From Streptomyces misionensis (GTDB lineage: Bacteria > Actinomycetota > Actinomycetes > Streptomycetales > Streptomycetaceae), in assembly GCF_007896895.1 (NCBI RefSeq), contig NZ_VOGW01000044.1, forward strand, positions 1 to 64,000: DNA of 64,000 bases, written 5' to 3'. Below, piece after piece: positions 35,763 to 45,133 of the stretch. A model generated the notes under the pieces. That model was given only the letters and a program-made list of their open reading frames with translations. It searched no databases and was not told the origin of the DNA. The position numbers and the translations under genes were made by a program. Within the stretch, counting starts at the first letter, position 1, and every line of letters starts with the position of its first letter.

Positions 35763-36184
35763 GCGCCACGTCCGCCGCCGCCACCGCGGTCACCTTCGTC
35801 TGGCTCGGAATGGTGCTGGCGATCTCCTTCCTGGAGGCACCGCTGAAGTTCCGCGCACCGGGTGTGACCATCCCCATCGGGCTGGGCATCGGCCGGCTGG
35901 TGTTCCGGGCGCTCAACAGCGTCGAGGCGGTGTTCGCGGTCGTGGTGATCGTCGCGGTCGCGGCGCACGGCGCCGCCGCCTGGATCATCGGGCTCGCCGC
36001 CGCGGCCGCGGTCTTCCTGCTCGCCCAGCTGGCCGCCGTCCGCCCCTCGCTGAACCGCAGGTCCGACCGGGTCCTCGCGGGTGCGGAACTGCCCCGCTCC
36101 CGCAGCCACCTGTGGTACGTGGCCCTCGAACTCCTCAAGGTGTCCGCCCTGCTGGCCCTCGGCATCGGACTGCTCACGGCCTGA
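35759..36184 (+). CDS. four-helix membrane protein of unknown function
   Basis: A 141-residue integral membrane protein. Helices lie at about 5-25, 50-72, 73-93 and 119-140; a conserved-looking FLEAPLKFRAPG stretch follows the first helix. It resembles uncharacterised DUF-type Streptomyces proteins of this size. It is coupled to the SufR-like regulator, so both are probably expressed together. It ends 7 bp from the convergent amidase gene. Confidence 0.8.
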   Translation: MSATSAAATAVTFVWLGMVLAISFLEAPLKFRAPGVTIPIGLGIGRLVFRALNSVEAVFAVVVIVAVAAHGAAAWIIGLAAAAAVFLLAQLAAVRPSLNRRSDRVLAGAELPRSRSHLWYVALELLKVSALLALGIGLLTA

Positions 36185-36191
36185 CCTCTTG

Positions 36192-37604
36192 TCACCGGGC
36201 CGGTTCGGGCACCGCCGGCCATCGCTCGTACCAGCGCAGCTCCGCCTCCAGTTGCGCGGCGAGGGAGACCAGCAGGGGCTCGCCGCCGGCCGGGCCGAGG
36301 AGCTGGGCGCCCACCGGCAGCCCGTCCCCGGCGAACCCGGCGGGCACGTTCACCCCCGGCCACCCCAGCACGTTCCACGGCCAGGCATAAGGACACGCGG
36401 CGATCATGGCCCGGTCCGTGGCCGTCCCGCCGAGCCGGTACAGGGCGCCGATCCGGGGCGGGGGAGTGGCCGTGGTCGGGGCGAGGACCACGTCGTACGT
36501 CCGGAAGAAGCCGCCGATCCGCCGGTGCAGCACCGCCTCAGCCCGCCGGGCCGCCCGCAGCGGGGCCCCGCCGAGCAGCCGGCCGAGCCGGGCCGCGCTC
36601 CGGGTGCGCGGATCGAGCAGCGCGGGGTCGGGCACCTCGCGGGCGAACTCGGCGATCCCGGCGGTGGCGCGGGGCACGAAGGACAGCCCGATGAGACCGT
36701 AGGGGGGATCGGCCTGCGTCACCTCGTGCCCCAACCCGGCCAGACACTCGGCGAGTTCGGTGACCCGGGCGCGGATTCGCGGGTCCAGCCGGACCGGCAC
36801 GGCGGTGAACGGCGGCTTCAGGGACAGCGCGATCCGCAGCCGGCCGGGGTCGCGGCCGACCGCGTCCGCCACCGTCAGCGCGGCCGGCCGGTGCACGTCC
36901 CGGTCGTGGCTGCCGCTCGCCGCGTCGAGGAGCAGGGCCGCGTCGGCGACCGTACGGGCCAGGGTGCCGTTGACCGTGATGCCCTGGAAGGGCTCGGCGC
37001 GCGGCCAGGTCGAGACGCGGCCGCGCTGCGGTTTGATGCCGATCAGATGGGTCCAGGACGCCGGTATGCGCACCGAGCCGGCGCCGTCGGAGCCGAGCGC
37101 GGCCGGCACCAGACCGGCCGCCACCGCCGCCGCCGAGCCGCCCGAGGACCCGCCCGGGGTGTGCCCGGTGTGCCAGGGGTTGCGGGTGTCGCCGAAGGCC
37201 CGCCCCTCGGTGAACGGCCACTGCCCCAGCTCACAAGTGTTCGTCTTGCCGACGATCACCGCGCCGGCCGCCCGCAGCCGCCGTACCGCCTCCCCGTCCG
37301 CGGCCGCCGGCGGGAAGTCGCCCGCGCAGCCGAACGCGGTCGGCTCGCCCGCCACGTCCATGTCGTCCTTCACGGCGACCGGCACCCCGAGCAGCGGCCG
37401 CCGCCCCCCGGCCGCCAGCTCCCGGTCGGCGGCCTCCGCCTCGGCGAGCGCGGCCTCGTGCCGTACGAGGCGGAAGGCGTTCAGCGTCGGCTGCGCGGCC
37501 TCGATCCGGGCCAGGGTCCGCGCCACCAGTTCCCGGGAGGTCACCTCGCCCCCGGCGAGCGCGCGGGCGGACTCGGCGAGACCGGCGGCACGGTCGGGCG
37601 TCAT
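36192..37604 (-). CDS. amidase signature family amidase
   Basis: A 470-residue amidase of the GatA/AS family. The Lys-Ser-Ser triad is in place: Lys in GVPVAVKDDMD (about residue 80), and the serines in TPGGSSGGSAAAVAAGLVP. The substrate is not evident; GatCAB partners are not adjacent, so it is not the tRNA amidotransferase. ATG 37604 follows CGGAGG by 9 nt; the upstream ATG at 37634 has none. Confidence 0.93.
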   Translation of the reverse strand: MTPDRAAGLAESARALAGGEVTSRELVARTLARIEAAQPTLNAFRLVRHEAALAEAEAADRELAAGGRRPLLGVPVAVKDDMDVAGEPTAFGCAGDFPPAAADGEAVRRLRAAGAVIVGKTNTCELGQWPFTEGRAFGDTRNPWHTGHTPGGSSGGSAAAVAAGLVPAALGSDGAGSVRIPASWTHLIGIKPQRGRVSTWPRAEPFQGITVNGTLARTVADAALLLDAASGSHDRDVHRPAALTVADAVGRDPGRLRIALSLKPPFTAVPVRLDPRIRARVTELAECLAGLGHEVTQADPPYGLIGLSFVPRATAGIAEFAREVPDPALLDPRTRSAARLGRLLGGAPLRAARRAEAVLHRRIGGFFRTYDVVLAPTTATPPPRIGALYRLGGTATDRAMIAACPYAWPWNVLGWPGVNVPAGFAGDGLPVGAQLLGPAGGEPLLVSLAAQLEAELRWYERWPAVPEPAR

Positions 37605-37703
37605 GGGCGGGCACCTCCGGGAGGCTCCGGACACGGGTCTACCGAACGGTAACGTCGGCGGGGGCCGGGTGAAAGGGGTTCCCCATGACCGGCGGCCCGC
37701 GCC

Positions 37704-38696
37704 TCAGCCGCCCAGCAGCCGCCGCAGCCAGCCGAGCCGGGCCGCCCGTGCCGCCCGGGACAGGGCCGCCTGCGGGGCCAGGGTGTCGAAGCCGTGGAAC
37801 CCGCCCGGCCAGACGTGGAGTTCGGCCTCGCCGCCGGCCCGCCACAGGCGGGACGCGTAGTCGGCCGTCTCGTCCCGGAAGGTCTCCGCCGAACCGGCGT
37901 CGAGGTAGGCCGGGGGCAGTCCGGACAGATCCGTGGCGCGGGCCGGGGCCGCGTAGGGGGAGACGCCGGGGCCGCCCCGGCGCGCTCCGAGCAGGGCCGT
38001 CCAGGCGGTCTCGTTGGCGGTGCGGTCCCAGAGGCCGACGCCGGTCATCTGGTGGCTGGAGACGGTGTCGTTGCGGTCGTCCAGCATCGGACTCATCAGC
38101 AACTGGCCCATCGGGCGGGGCCCTCGGCGGTCCCGGGCGAGCAGGGTGACGGCCGCCGCCAGCCCGCCGCCCGCGCTGGCGCCCGCCACCACGATCCGCT
38201 CCGGGTCGCCGCCGATCTCCCGTGCGTGGCCGGCCGTCCACCGCAGGCCCGCGTACACGTCCTCGACCGGCGCCGGATGCGGGTGCTCGGGCGCGAGCCG
38301 GTACTCGACCGACACCACCACCGCGCCCAACTCCCTTGCCCAGTCCAGGGGCACGTCCACCCCGGCCCGGCCGGTGCCGGCCACCATGCCGCCGCCGTGC
38401 ACGTGGTAGAGCACCGGCAGCGGACCCGTGGCGGACACCGGGCGGCAGACCGCCAGGGTGATCCCGGGGGCGCCCGGCGGCCCGGGCGCCGCGCACTCCG
38501 TCACCTCGAAGGCGCCGCCCAGGGTGAGGTCCGTCAGCATCGCACCGGCCCCCGCGCCGCGCCGGAGAGTGTCGAGGTCCGCCAGGGTGAACCCGGGCGC
38601 CGCCGCGTCCCCCAGCGACTCCAGGCATGCGGCGAGTTCCGGGTCGAACGGGGGCGGGACCAGGGGCACGGCTTCCTCCTCGGACGGCTCCGACAC
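37704..38696 (-). CDS. alpha/beta-hydrolase, hormone-sensitive lipase family esterase
   Basis: A 330-residue esterase. The HSL oxyanion motif HVHGGGMVAG, nucleophile GASAGGG, acid region and histidine in WPGGFHGFD are all visible in the right order. It should act on short acyl esters in the cytosol. GTG start. It sits 100 bp behind the amidase gene on the same strand and may be cotranscribed with it. Confidence 0.92.
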   Translation of the reverse strand: MSEPSEEEAVPLVPPPFDPELAACLESLGDAAAPGFTLADLDTLRRGAGAGAMLTDLTLGGAFEVTECAAPGPPGAPGITLAVCRPVSATGPLPVLYHVHGGGMVAGTGRAGVDVPLDWARELGAVVVSVEYRLAPEHPHPAPVEDVYAGLRWTAGHAREIGGDPERIVVAGASAGGGLAAAVTLLARDRRGPRPMGQLLMSPMLDDRNDTVSSHQMTGVGLWDRTANETAWTALLGARRGGPGVSPYAAPARATDLSGLPPAYLDAGSAETFRDETADYASRLWRAGGEAELHVWPGGFHGFDTLAPQAALSRAARAARLGWLRRLLGG

Positions 38697-38828
38697 GGCG
38701 GTACGGTCACCGTCCGCATACCCCCCGGCGGTGCGGGGAGTCGGGTGCGGTGCGGAGCGTGACCCGGGTGCCGTAGCGTCCGGGGCTCCGCGATCCCGGC
38801 GAGGTCCGCGGGAGGGGCCCGACGCGGG

Positions 38829-38860
38829 AAGGGGCCGGAACCAGTGGGTTCCGGCCCCTT
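38829..38860. terminator. strong hairpin terminator
   Basis: A perfect 14-bp stem (AAGGGGCCGGAACC with its complement) with an AGTG loop, flanked by A and T runs of two, just downstream of the FMN reductase gene. Confidence 0.85.
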
Positions 38861-38882
38861 CGGGCGTGTGCGGTGCGACGGC

Positions 38883-39446
38883 TCAGGCGGCCGTGATCTC
38901 CGTGGCGACGCCGTGCAGACGGGTCACGACCTCGGACAGCTGGCCGGCGACCTCGGTGTCGTCGGCCGGGTGGGTCTCGGCGAAGCGGGTCATGGAGCCG
39001 GGGATGGAGAGCTTGATGTCCTCGATCACCTTGCCGCCGGCGATGCCCACGGACTTGCGGGTGTCGTCCTGCGCCCACACGCCGCCGTACTGGCCGAAGG
39101 CGGTGCCGATGACGGCGACCGGCTTGCCGCCGAAGGCGCCGGCGCCGAACGGGCGGGACAGCCAGTCGATGGCGTTCTTCAGCACGGCCGGCATGGTGCC
39201 GTTGTACTCGGGAGAGAACAGCAGGAAGGCGTCGGCGGCCTGCGCGGCCTCACGCAGCTTCGCGGCCGCGGCCGGGACGCTGCCCTCGACGTCGACGTCC
39301 TCGTTGTAGAAGGGCACGTCGGCCAGGCCCTCGAAGATCACGACCTCGGCACCTTCCGGGGCCAGCTTGGCGGCCGCCTCGGCCAGCTGGCGGTTGTGCG
39401 AACCGGCGCGGAGGCTGCCGACGAGCGCGAGGATACGAACAGACAT
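38883..39446 (-). CDS. NADPH-dependent FMN reductase
   Basis: A 187-residue flavodoxin-like reductase. FMN-binding sequences are VGSLRAGSHNRQLAEAAAK (about 9-27) and FSPEYNGTMPAVLKNAIDWLSRP (about 78-100). Such enzymes detoxify quinones, azo compounds and chromate. CTGGAG precedes the ATG. Divergent from a TetR gene across two matching operator palindromes, so it is probably repressed by that TetR protein. Confidence 0.94.
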   Translation of the reverse strand: MSVRILALVGSLRAGSHNRQLAEAAAKLAPEGAEVVIFEGLADVPFYNEDVDVEGSVPAAAAKLREAAQAADAFLLFSPEYNGTMPAVLKNAIDWLSRPFGAGAFGGKPVAVIGTAFGQYGGVWAQDDTRKSVGIAGGKVIEDIKLSIPGSMTRFAETHPADDTEVAGQLSEVVTRLHGVATEITAA

Positions 39447-39484
39447 GGGGAAACTCCAGGGGCTGAAACATCGCCGTTACGATC

Positions 39485-39498
39485 CGGACCAAGGTCCG
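39485..39498. promoter_or_regulatory. TetR operator candidate 1
   Basis: CGGACC-AA-GGTCCG, a perfect inverted repeat in the FMN reductase/TetR divergent gap. It shares the GGACC-N2-GGTCC form with the site 36 bp away. Confidence 0.6.
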
Positions 39499-39521
39499 TT
39501 TAACTTTCTACCACTCTAACC

Positions 39522-39533
39522 GGACCCTGGTCC
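39522..39533. promoter_or_regulatory. TetR operator candidate 2
   Basis: GGACC-CT-GGTCC, second copy of the GGACC-N2-GGTCC palindrome. It overlaps a TGGTCC hexamer that, with TACGCT at 39552-39557, could form the promoter of the tetR gene. Confidence 0.6.
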
Positions 39534-39563
39534 AGTTCTGCTCCGGTGCTTTACGCTGTGTTC

Positions 39564-40211
39564 ATGTCCAGCCTGCCGCACCCCTTCACGCCGCAGGAGC
39601 CGTCCTTGCTGGAGCTCGGCACGGCTCCGGAGGAGCCCTGCCTGCGCGCCGACGCGGCCCGCAACCGCGCCCGGCTGCTGGAGGCCGCCGCCCGGCTGAT
39701 CGCGGAGCACGGCGTGGCCGGCGTCACCATGGAGGCCGTCGCGACGGCGGCCAAGGTCGGCAAGGGCACGGTCTTCCGGCGCTTCGGCGACCGCACGGGA
39801 CTGCTCATGGCCCTGCTGGACCACTCCGGCCGGCAGCTCCAGGCCGACTTCCTGGGCGGCCCCCCGCCGCTGGGGCCCGGCGCACCGCCCCTGGAGCGGC
39901 TGCGCGCGTTCGGCATCGCGGTGCTCTACCGCTCGGCCGAACAGCTGGAACTCCAGCTGGCCGCCCAGCCCGAGGCCTGCCGCCGCTTCTCCCACCCCGC
40001 GCTCCAGGCGCTGCGCACCCATGTCACCATGTTGCTGCGGCAGATCGTGCCGGACGCCGACTGCGAACTGCTGGCCCAGACCCTGCTGGCCTCGCTCGAC
40101 CCCGCGCTGATCCACCATCTGACCCGGCAGCTCGGGATGCCCATGGAGCGGCTGGAGGCGGCCTGGGTCGACCTGGTCGCCCGGGTGACCCGCACGGACC
40201 CGCCCGCCTGA
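39564..40211 (+). CDS. TetR-family transcriptional regulator
   Basis: A 215-residue TetR protein. The HTH is AARNRARLLEAAARLIAEHGVAGVTMEAVATAAKVGKGTVFRRFGDR (about 33-80). The C-terminal domain is of a type often found beside NADPH-FMN reductases. ATG 39564; a TACGCT -10-like hexamer ends 6 nt before it, so the mRNA may be leaderless. Two GGACC-N2-GGTCC palindromes in the divergent gap are its likely operators, giving autoregulation and control of the reductase. Confidence 0.92.
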   Translation: MSSLPHPFTPQEPSLLELGTAPEEPCLRADAARNRARLLEAAARLIAEHGVAGVTMEAVATAAKVGKGTVFRRFGDRTGLLMALLDHSGRQLQADFLGGPPPLGPGAPPLERLRAFGIAVLYRSAEQLELQLAAQPEACRRFSHPALQALRTHVTMLLRQIVPDADCELLAQTLLASLDPALIHHLTRQLGMPMERLEAAWVDLVARVTRTDPPA

Positions 40212-40316
40212 CCCCCGGGGCGAACAACCTTACGCCGCAGGGCACTTGGTGCCGCGGCGCACCACGGTCCCCCGCCCGCCGAGGCGCCGGACCGCTCTGC
40301 CAAGATGCGGTCTGTC

Positions 40317-41312
40317 ATGGTGCAGAAAACGAACACGCCCACGAGTGCCGATGTGGCCCGCCTGGCCGGCGTCTCGCGCGCGACCGTGTCCTACGTCCTG
40401 AACAACACCCACGCCGTACGGATCAGCGAGCCCACGCGCCGCCGTGTCCACGAGGCCGCGCGGGAACTGGGGTACGTGCCGCACGCCGCCGCCCGCAGCC
40501 TGCGCGCCGGACACAGCCGTACGGTCCTCATGCCCGCCCCGGCGATCCCGGCCGGACCGCTCCACAGCGCGTTCCTGAGCGAGGTCCAAGGAGCCCTGGG
40601 ACGGCTCGACTACACCGTCGTCCAGTACGGCTCCGTCGGCCTGGAGGGTGACGAAGCCGCCCGAGCCTGGGCCGAGTTGCGGCCCGTGGCCGTGCTGGTG
40701 CCCGGCGCCGGATGCGGGCCGCGGGGCGTGGCGATCCTCAAGCGCTCCGGCGCCCGCGCGGTGGTCACCCTCGGCCCCGAACGCGTCGAGGGCGCGCACG
40801 CCCTGCTGATGGACCATGACGCCGTGGGCCGGTGCGCGGCCACCCATCTGTACGAGCGGGGCAGGCGCCGCATCGGCGTCGTCGTCCCCGCCGAAGGCGC
40901 CCTCGACACCTGCTCGCGGCCCCGGCTCGCGGGCGCCCGCCAGGCCCTGCACGGCACCGGCGCGACCGTCAGCGAGGTGCCGCTCGCCTACACCGAGCGG
41001 TCCGCCGTCCGGCTCGCCGCCCGCTGGCCCGGCCTGGACGCCGTCTTCGCCTACAACGACGAGTACGCCATGCTGCTGATGCGCGCCCTCCAGGACGAGG
41101 GGCTGCGCATCCCCGAGGACGTGGCCGTGATCGGCGCCGACGACCTGATGCTCGGCCGGCTGCTGCGGCCCCGGCTCAGCACCGTCCGCATCGAACTGCC
41201 CTCGGGCCGCTACCTCGCCGCACTCGTCGACCGCCTGGTGCGCGAGACGGGCGGCGAGCCGGAGGTGCACAGGGTGCTGGGCGTCTCGGTCGTGCACCGC
41301 GACTCCACCTGA
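40317..41312 (+). CDS. LacI-family transcriptional regulator
   Basis: A 331-residue LacI regulator. The N-terminal HTH and hinge are canonical (SADVARLAGVSRATVSYVLNNTHAVRISEPTRRRV), followed by a periplasmic-binding-protein-like effector domain ending with RLLRPRLSTVRIE. No transport or catabolic genes adjoin it, so its target is not evident. It is not obviously CebR, and the CebR box at 31185 is 9 kb away. ATG 40317 lacks a ribosome binding site. Confidence 0.93.
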   Translation: MVQKTNTPTSADVARLAGVSRATVSYVLNNTHAVRISEPTRRRVHEAARELGYVPHAAARSLRAGHSRTVLMPAPAIPAGPLHSAFLSEVQGALGRLDYTVVQYGSVGLEGDEAARAWAELRPVAVLVPGAGCGPRGVAILKRSGARAVVTLGPERVEGAHALLMDHDAVGRCAATHLYERGRRRIGVVVPAEGALDTCSRPRLAGARQALHGTGATVSEVPLAYTERSAVRLAARWPGLDAVFAYNDEYAMLLMRALQDEGLRIPEDVAVIGADDLMLGRLLRPRLSTVRIELPSGRYLAALVDRLVRETGGEPEVHRVLGVSVVHRDST

Positions 41313-41345
41313 GCTCCGGCCCGCCCCCGGAGGCCGCCGGACGGG

Positions 41346-41735
<390 letters not shown>

Positions 41736-41906
41736 GGCCTGGTTCCCTCTTCCTGGTGTGGGGGTGTGCCGACGGCGGAAACGCGGCCGTCGGGCCGCCT
41801 ATTCCGCACACTGTCGCGCGCGCCCGGATGCCCTTGGCGCCGGACGCCTGCGTGCCGCGCTCGTACCCATGTGGCCGACGCGCACACCACCCACCAGACT
41901 GGCCCC

Positions 41907-43337
41907 ATGACGGAAACGGAAACCATCGCGTACGACGTCGTGGTGCTCGGGGCCGGGCCCGTGGGGGAGAACGTCGCCGACCGCACCCGCGCGGCCGGTC
42001 TCACCACCGGGGTCGTGGAGAGCGAACTGGTCGGCGGCGAGTGCTCGTACTGGGCGTGCATGCCCAGCAAGGCGCTGCTCAGGCCGGTCATCGCCCAGGC
42101 CGACGCCCGCCGGCTGCCCGGTCTCGCCCCGGCGGTCCAAGGCCCCCTCGACGCCCCCGCCGTGCTCGCCCGGCGCGACGACTTCACCTCCCACTGGCAG
42201 GACGACGGCCAGGTCGACTGGATCGAGGGCATCGGCGCCGACCTCTACCGGGGCCACGGCCGCCTCGCCGGACCCCGGACGGTGACCGTCACCGTCTCGG
42301 ACGGCACGGTCACCACCCTCACCGCCCGGCACGCGGTCGCGGTCTGCACCGGCACCCGCGCCCAGCTGCCCGACCTGCCCGGCCTCACCGAGGTACGGCC
42401 GTGGACCAGCCGCGAGGCCACCAGCGCGGAGTCGGTGCCCGGCCGGCTGATCGTCGTCGGCGGTGGTGTCGTCGCCACCGAGATGGCCACCGCCTGGCAG
42501 GCCCTCGGCTCCCGGGTCACCCTGCTGGTGCGCGGCAAGGGGCTGCTCAGCCGGATGGAGCCGTTCGCCGGGGAACTGGTCGCGGAGTCGCTGACCGGGG
42601 CAGGCGTGGACGTGCGCGTCGGCGCGTCCGTGGAGTCCGTGACCCGGGAGAACGGCACCGTGGTGGCCCGCACCCGTTCGGGTGAGCGGTTCGAGGCCGA
42701 CGAGATCCTCTTCGCCACCGGCCGCGTCCCGCAGACCGACGACATCGGGCTCGACACCGTCGGCCTGGAACCCGGTTCCTGGCTCGAGGTGGACGACACC
42801 CTGCGCGTCAGCGGCACCGATTGGCTCTACGCCGTCGGTGACGTCAATCACCGTGCGCTCCTCACCCACCAGGGCAAGTACCAGGCCCGGGTCGCCGGTG
42901 CCGCCATCGGCGCCCGCGCGGCCGGCGCCCCGCTGCTCGACGGCCCCTGGGGCGCCCACGCGGCGACCGCCGACCACGCGGCCGTACCCCAGGTCGTCTT
43001 CACCGACCCCGAGGCCGCCGCGGTCGGCCTCTCCCTCGCCGAGGCGGAACAGGCCGGGCACCGGGTCCGCGCCGTGGACGTGGAGTTCTCCTCCGTCGCC
43101 GGCGCGGCCCTGTACGGCGACGGCTACAAGGGCCGCGCCCGTATGGTCGTCGACCTGGAGGACGAGATCCTGCGCGGCGTCACCTTCGTCGGCCCGGGCG
43201 TGGGGGAGCTCATCCACTCCGCCACCGTCGCCGTCGCCGGGCAGGTGCCGGTCAGCCGGCTGTGGCATGTGGTGCCGTCGTATCCGACCCTCAGCGAGGT
43301 GTGGCTGCGGCTGCTGGAGGCGTACCGGGACAACTGA
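41907..43337 (+). CDS. FAD-dependent pyridine nucleotide-disulfide oxidoreductase, class I
   Basis: A 476-residue two-dinucleotide-binding flavoprotein of the lipoamide dehydrogenase/mercuric reductase family. FAD motif VVLGAGPVGENVA starts near residue 12. The redox-active site is CSYWACMPSK, where the usual CxxxxC spacing is kept (C-S-Y-W-A-C). The NAD(P) motif is VVGGGVVATEMA, and the dimerisation domain ends with SYPTLSEVWLRLLEAY. The substrate is not clear; the family includes mycothione reductase-like enzymes. Confidence 0.93.
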   Translation: MTETETIAYDVVVLGAGPVGENVADRTRAAGLTTGVVESELVGGECSYWACMPSKALLRPVIAQADARRLPGLAPAVQGPLDAPAVLARRDDFTSHWQDDGQVDWIEGIGADLYRGHGRLAGPRTVTVTVSDGTVTTLTARHAVAVCTGTRAQLPDLPGLTEVRPWTSREATSAESVPGRLIVVGGGVVATEMATAWQALGSRVTLLVRGKGLLSRMEPFAGELVAESLTGAGVDVRVGASVESVTRENGTVVARTRSGERFEADEILFATGRVPQTDDIGLDTVGLEPGSWLEVDDTLRVSGTDWLYAVGDVNHRALLTHQGKYQARVAGAAIGARAAGAPLLDGPWGAHAATADHAAVPQVVFTDPEAAAVGLSLAEAEQAGHRVRAVDVEFSSVAGAALYGDGYKGRARMVVDLEDEILRGVTFVGPGVGELIHSATVAVAGQVPVSRLWHVVPSYPTLSEVWLRLLEAYRDN

Positions 43338-43356
43338 GCCCCGAACGGGGCGGCAT

Positions 43357-43390
43357 CCCGTCCGGCCGACGTCCCCGCCGGCCGGACGGG
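43357..43390. terminator. bidirectional hairpin terminator
   Basis: A perfect 12-bp stem (CCCGTCCGGCCG with its complement) and 10-nt loop between the convergent reductase and epoxide hydrolase genes. Confidence 0.8.
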
Positions 43391-43397
43391 GAGCCGT

Positions 43398-44633
43398 TCA
43401 GGGCCTGCGGCCGCGGAAGGTGCGGCGCAGGTCGCCCACCCAGGCGTCGGGGTTCTCCCAGGGGATGAAGTGGCCCCCGTGCTCGTGGGCGTTGACGTTG
43501 ACGTGGTTGAACCAGCGGGCCTGCGGGCCGGTCTCGAACGCCCGCACGCGTTCCTCGGCGGTGTGGACGCCGGGCGGGTTCTCGTAACGGACGAAAGTGA
43601 GGCCGACCGGGGCCTGCACGACCGGGGTGCGGTCGTGGGCGGGGGACCAGGGGTGGCGGTTGGCGTTGGCGTAGTAACGCATCGACGTGGCGATGGAGTT
43701 GTTCACCCAGTAGATCGTGGCGTGGGTGAGCATGTCGTCCTTGGTGAAGACGGACTCGACGTCACCGCCGTTGTCGCTCCAGGCGTGCCAGCGTTCCAGC
43801 AGCCAGGCGAGCAGTCCGGCGGGTGAGTCGCTCAGGGCGTGGGCCAGGGTGGCGCCGTCGAGCATGTGCACGGCGAGGTGGGACGCCGAGCGGCGGTCCA
43901 GCTCGGCGATGCGGGCCCGGACGTCGGCGGGCTGGTCGTCGGTGAGGGGCCGGTTCCGGGCGAAGTCCCAGGCGCGCGGGCCGGTGAAGAAGTCGAGCGG
44001 CAGCCCGGAGCCGATGTGGATGCCGTACAGCTCGTCGGCGTACTTGTGGCCGAGCTGGCTCGTGACGATCCCGCCGATGTCGCAGCCCCCGGCGGCGTAC
44101 TTCTCGTACCCCAGCGTCTCGGTCATCAGGATGTGCCAGAGGTCGGCGACCTTCCAGAAGTTGACGTCCGGGAAGCCGGTGAGCGGGCCGGGGAAGCCGA
44201 AGCCGGGCAGGGACGGCACGATGACGTCGAAGGCGTCGGCGGGGTCGCCGCCGAACGCGGCCGGGTCGGCGAGCGGCCCGATCACCTTCGACCAGTGCCA
44301 GAACGTCCACGGCCAGCCGTGCGTGAGGATCAACGGGATCGGGCGGGGGCCGCGGCCGGGCTCGCGCAGGAAGTGCACCGGGACTCCGGCGACGCTCACC
44401 TGGTAGTGCTCGTGGACGTTGAGGGCGGCCTCGGCCTTGCGCCAGTCGTAGCCGTCCCGCCAGTGGGCGATCAGCTCGCGGAGATAGCCGGCGGGGACGC
44501 CGTAGGACCAGTCCTCGTTCCCCTCGTCCACCGGCGCACGGGTCCACGCGAGCCGGGCGCGCAGGTCGTCGAGGACCTCGTCGGGCACACGGATCGGGGC
44601 GGGCTTCAGGGGAAAGGCCTGCGGGGCGGTCAT
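43398..44633 (-). CDS. epoxide hydrolase, EHN-type alpha/beta-hydrolase
   Basis: A 411-residue epoxide hydrolase of the microsomal/juvenile-hormone type. The N-terminal EHN segment (FPLKPAPIRVPDEVLDDLRARLAWTR) is followed by the oxyanion sequence HGWPWTFW, nucleophile Asp in GGCDIGG, and catalytic His in HEHGGHFIPWE. The start at 44633 follows GGAAGG and gives the family N-terminus; the long upstream frame to 44750 is not coding. Confidence 0.94.
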   Translation of the reverse strand: MTAPQAFPLKPAPIRVPDEVLDDLRARLAWTRAPVDEGNEDWSYGVPAGYLRELIAHWRDGYDWRKAEAALNVHEHYQVSVAGVPVHFLREPGRGPRPIPLILTHGWPWTFWHWSKVIGPLADPAAFGGDPADAFDVIVPSLPGFGFPGPLTGFPDVNFWKVADLWHILMTETLGYEKYAAGGCDIGGIVTSQLGHKYADELYGIHIGSGLPLDFFTGPRAWDFARNRPLTDDQPADVRARIAELDRRSASHLAVHMLDGATLAHALSDSPAGLLAWLLERWHAWSDNGGDVESVFTKDDMLTHATIYWVNNSIATSMRYYANANRHPWSPAHDRTPVVQAPVGLTFVRYENPPGVHTAEERVRAFETGPQARWFNHVNVNAHEHGGHFIPWENPDAWVGDLRRTFRGRRP

Positions 44634-44854
44634 GGCGGGGTTCCTTCCGGACGGCGGGAAAGCGGTGCGGCCGGCCGCCGGGTGGTCGGGCGGCGAACCG
44701 GCCGGGCACGGAATGCGGGCTTCGACGATAGGCCAACTCCCCCCGTGCACACGGCCGATGGGCCGTCCGTGAGGGCCGCGAGCCCGGGCCTGTTCCCGAG
44801 GTTGCGGCGACGTGGCCGATTCGTCACCGGCTTCGGCCGATTTCAGGGTGGCGC

Positions 44855-45133
44855 GGGGTGGCCGACGGCCGGCTGCTGCGCGGCACGGACGGGTGCGGCG
44901 GCGAGGCCGGCCACATGATCGTCAGCCCGTGTGACGGCAGCCTCCGCGGCTGTGGCGCGCGGCTGCCTCGAAGCGGAGGCGGTGGACGGGCCCTGCCCGC
45001 CACCGGCCGTGATCCGCAGGGCACCGGCCGGCAGGTGGTGCGCGCGGTCGTCTCCGCCGCCGACCGGGGCGACGTGGTCGCGGGTCGCGCCGCACCGGGT
45101 CGGCGACTGGCTACGCGTCGGCCGGCGCGGTGA
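44855..45133 (+). pseudogene. decayed ROK-family kinase/repressor fragment
   Basis: The plus frame reads GVADGRLLRGTDGCGGEAGH and then MIVSPCDGSLRGCGAR, the ROK-family hinge and GH motif. The expected GCLE continuation (RGCLEAEA) appears only in the next frame at 44958-44981, so a frameshift splits the zinc motif CxCGxxGCxE. A further ROK-like VVSAADRGDVVAG follows in the first frame. N- and C-terminal parts are missing. It lies beside the intact ROK repressor gene on the other strand and may derive from a lost sugar kinase. Confidence 0.65.

Noticed and set aside
41907-43337. thioredoxin reductase partner of the divergent thioredoxin
   Set aside because: The protein is 476 residues with CSYWACMPSK near the N-terminus, the lipoamide dehydrogenase/mercuric reductase layout, not the CATC of a 320-residue TrxB.
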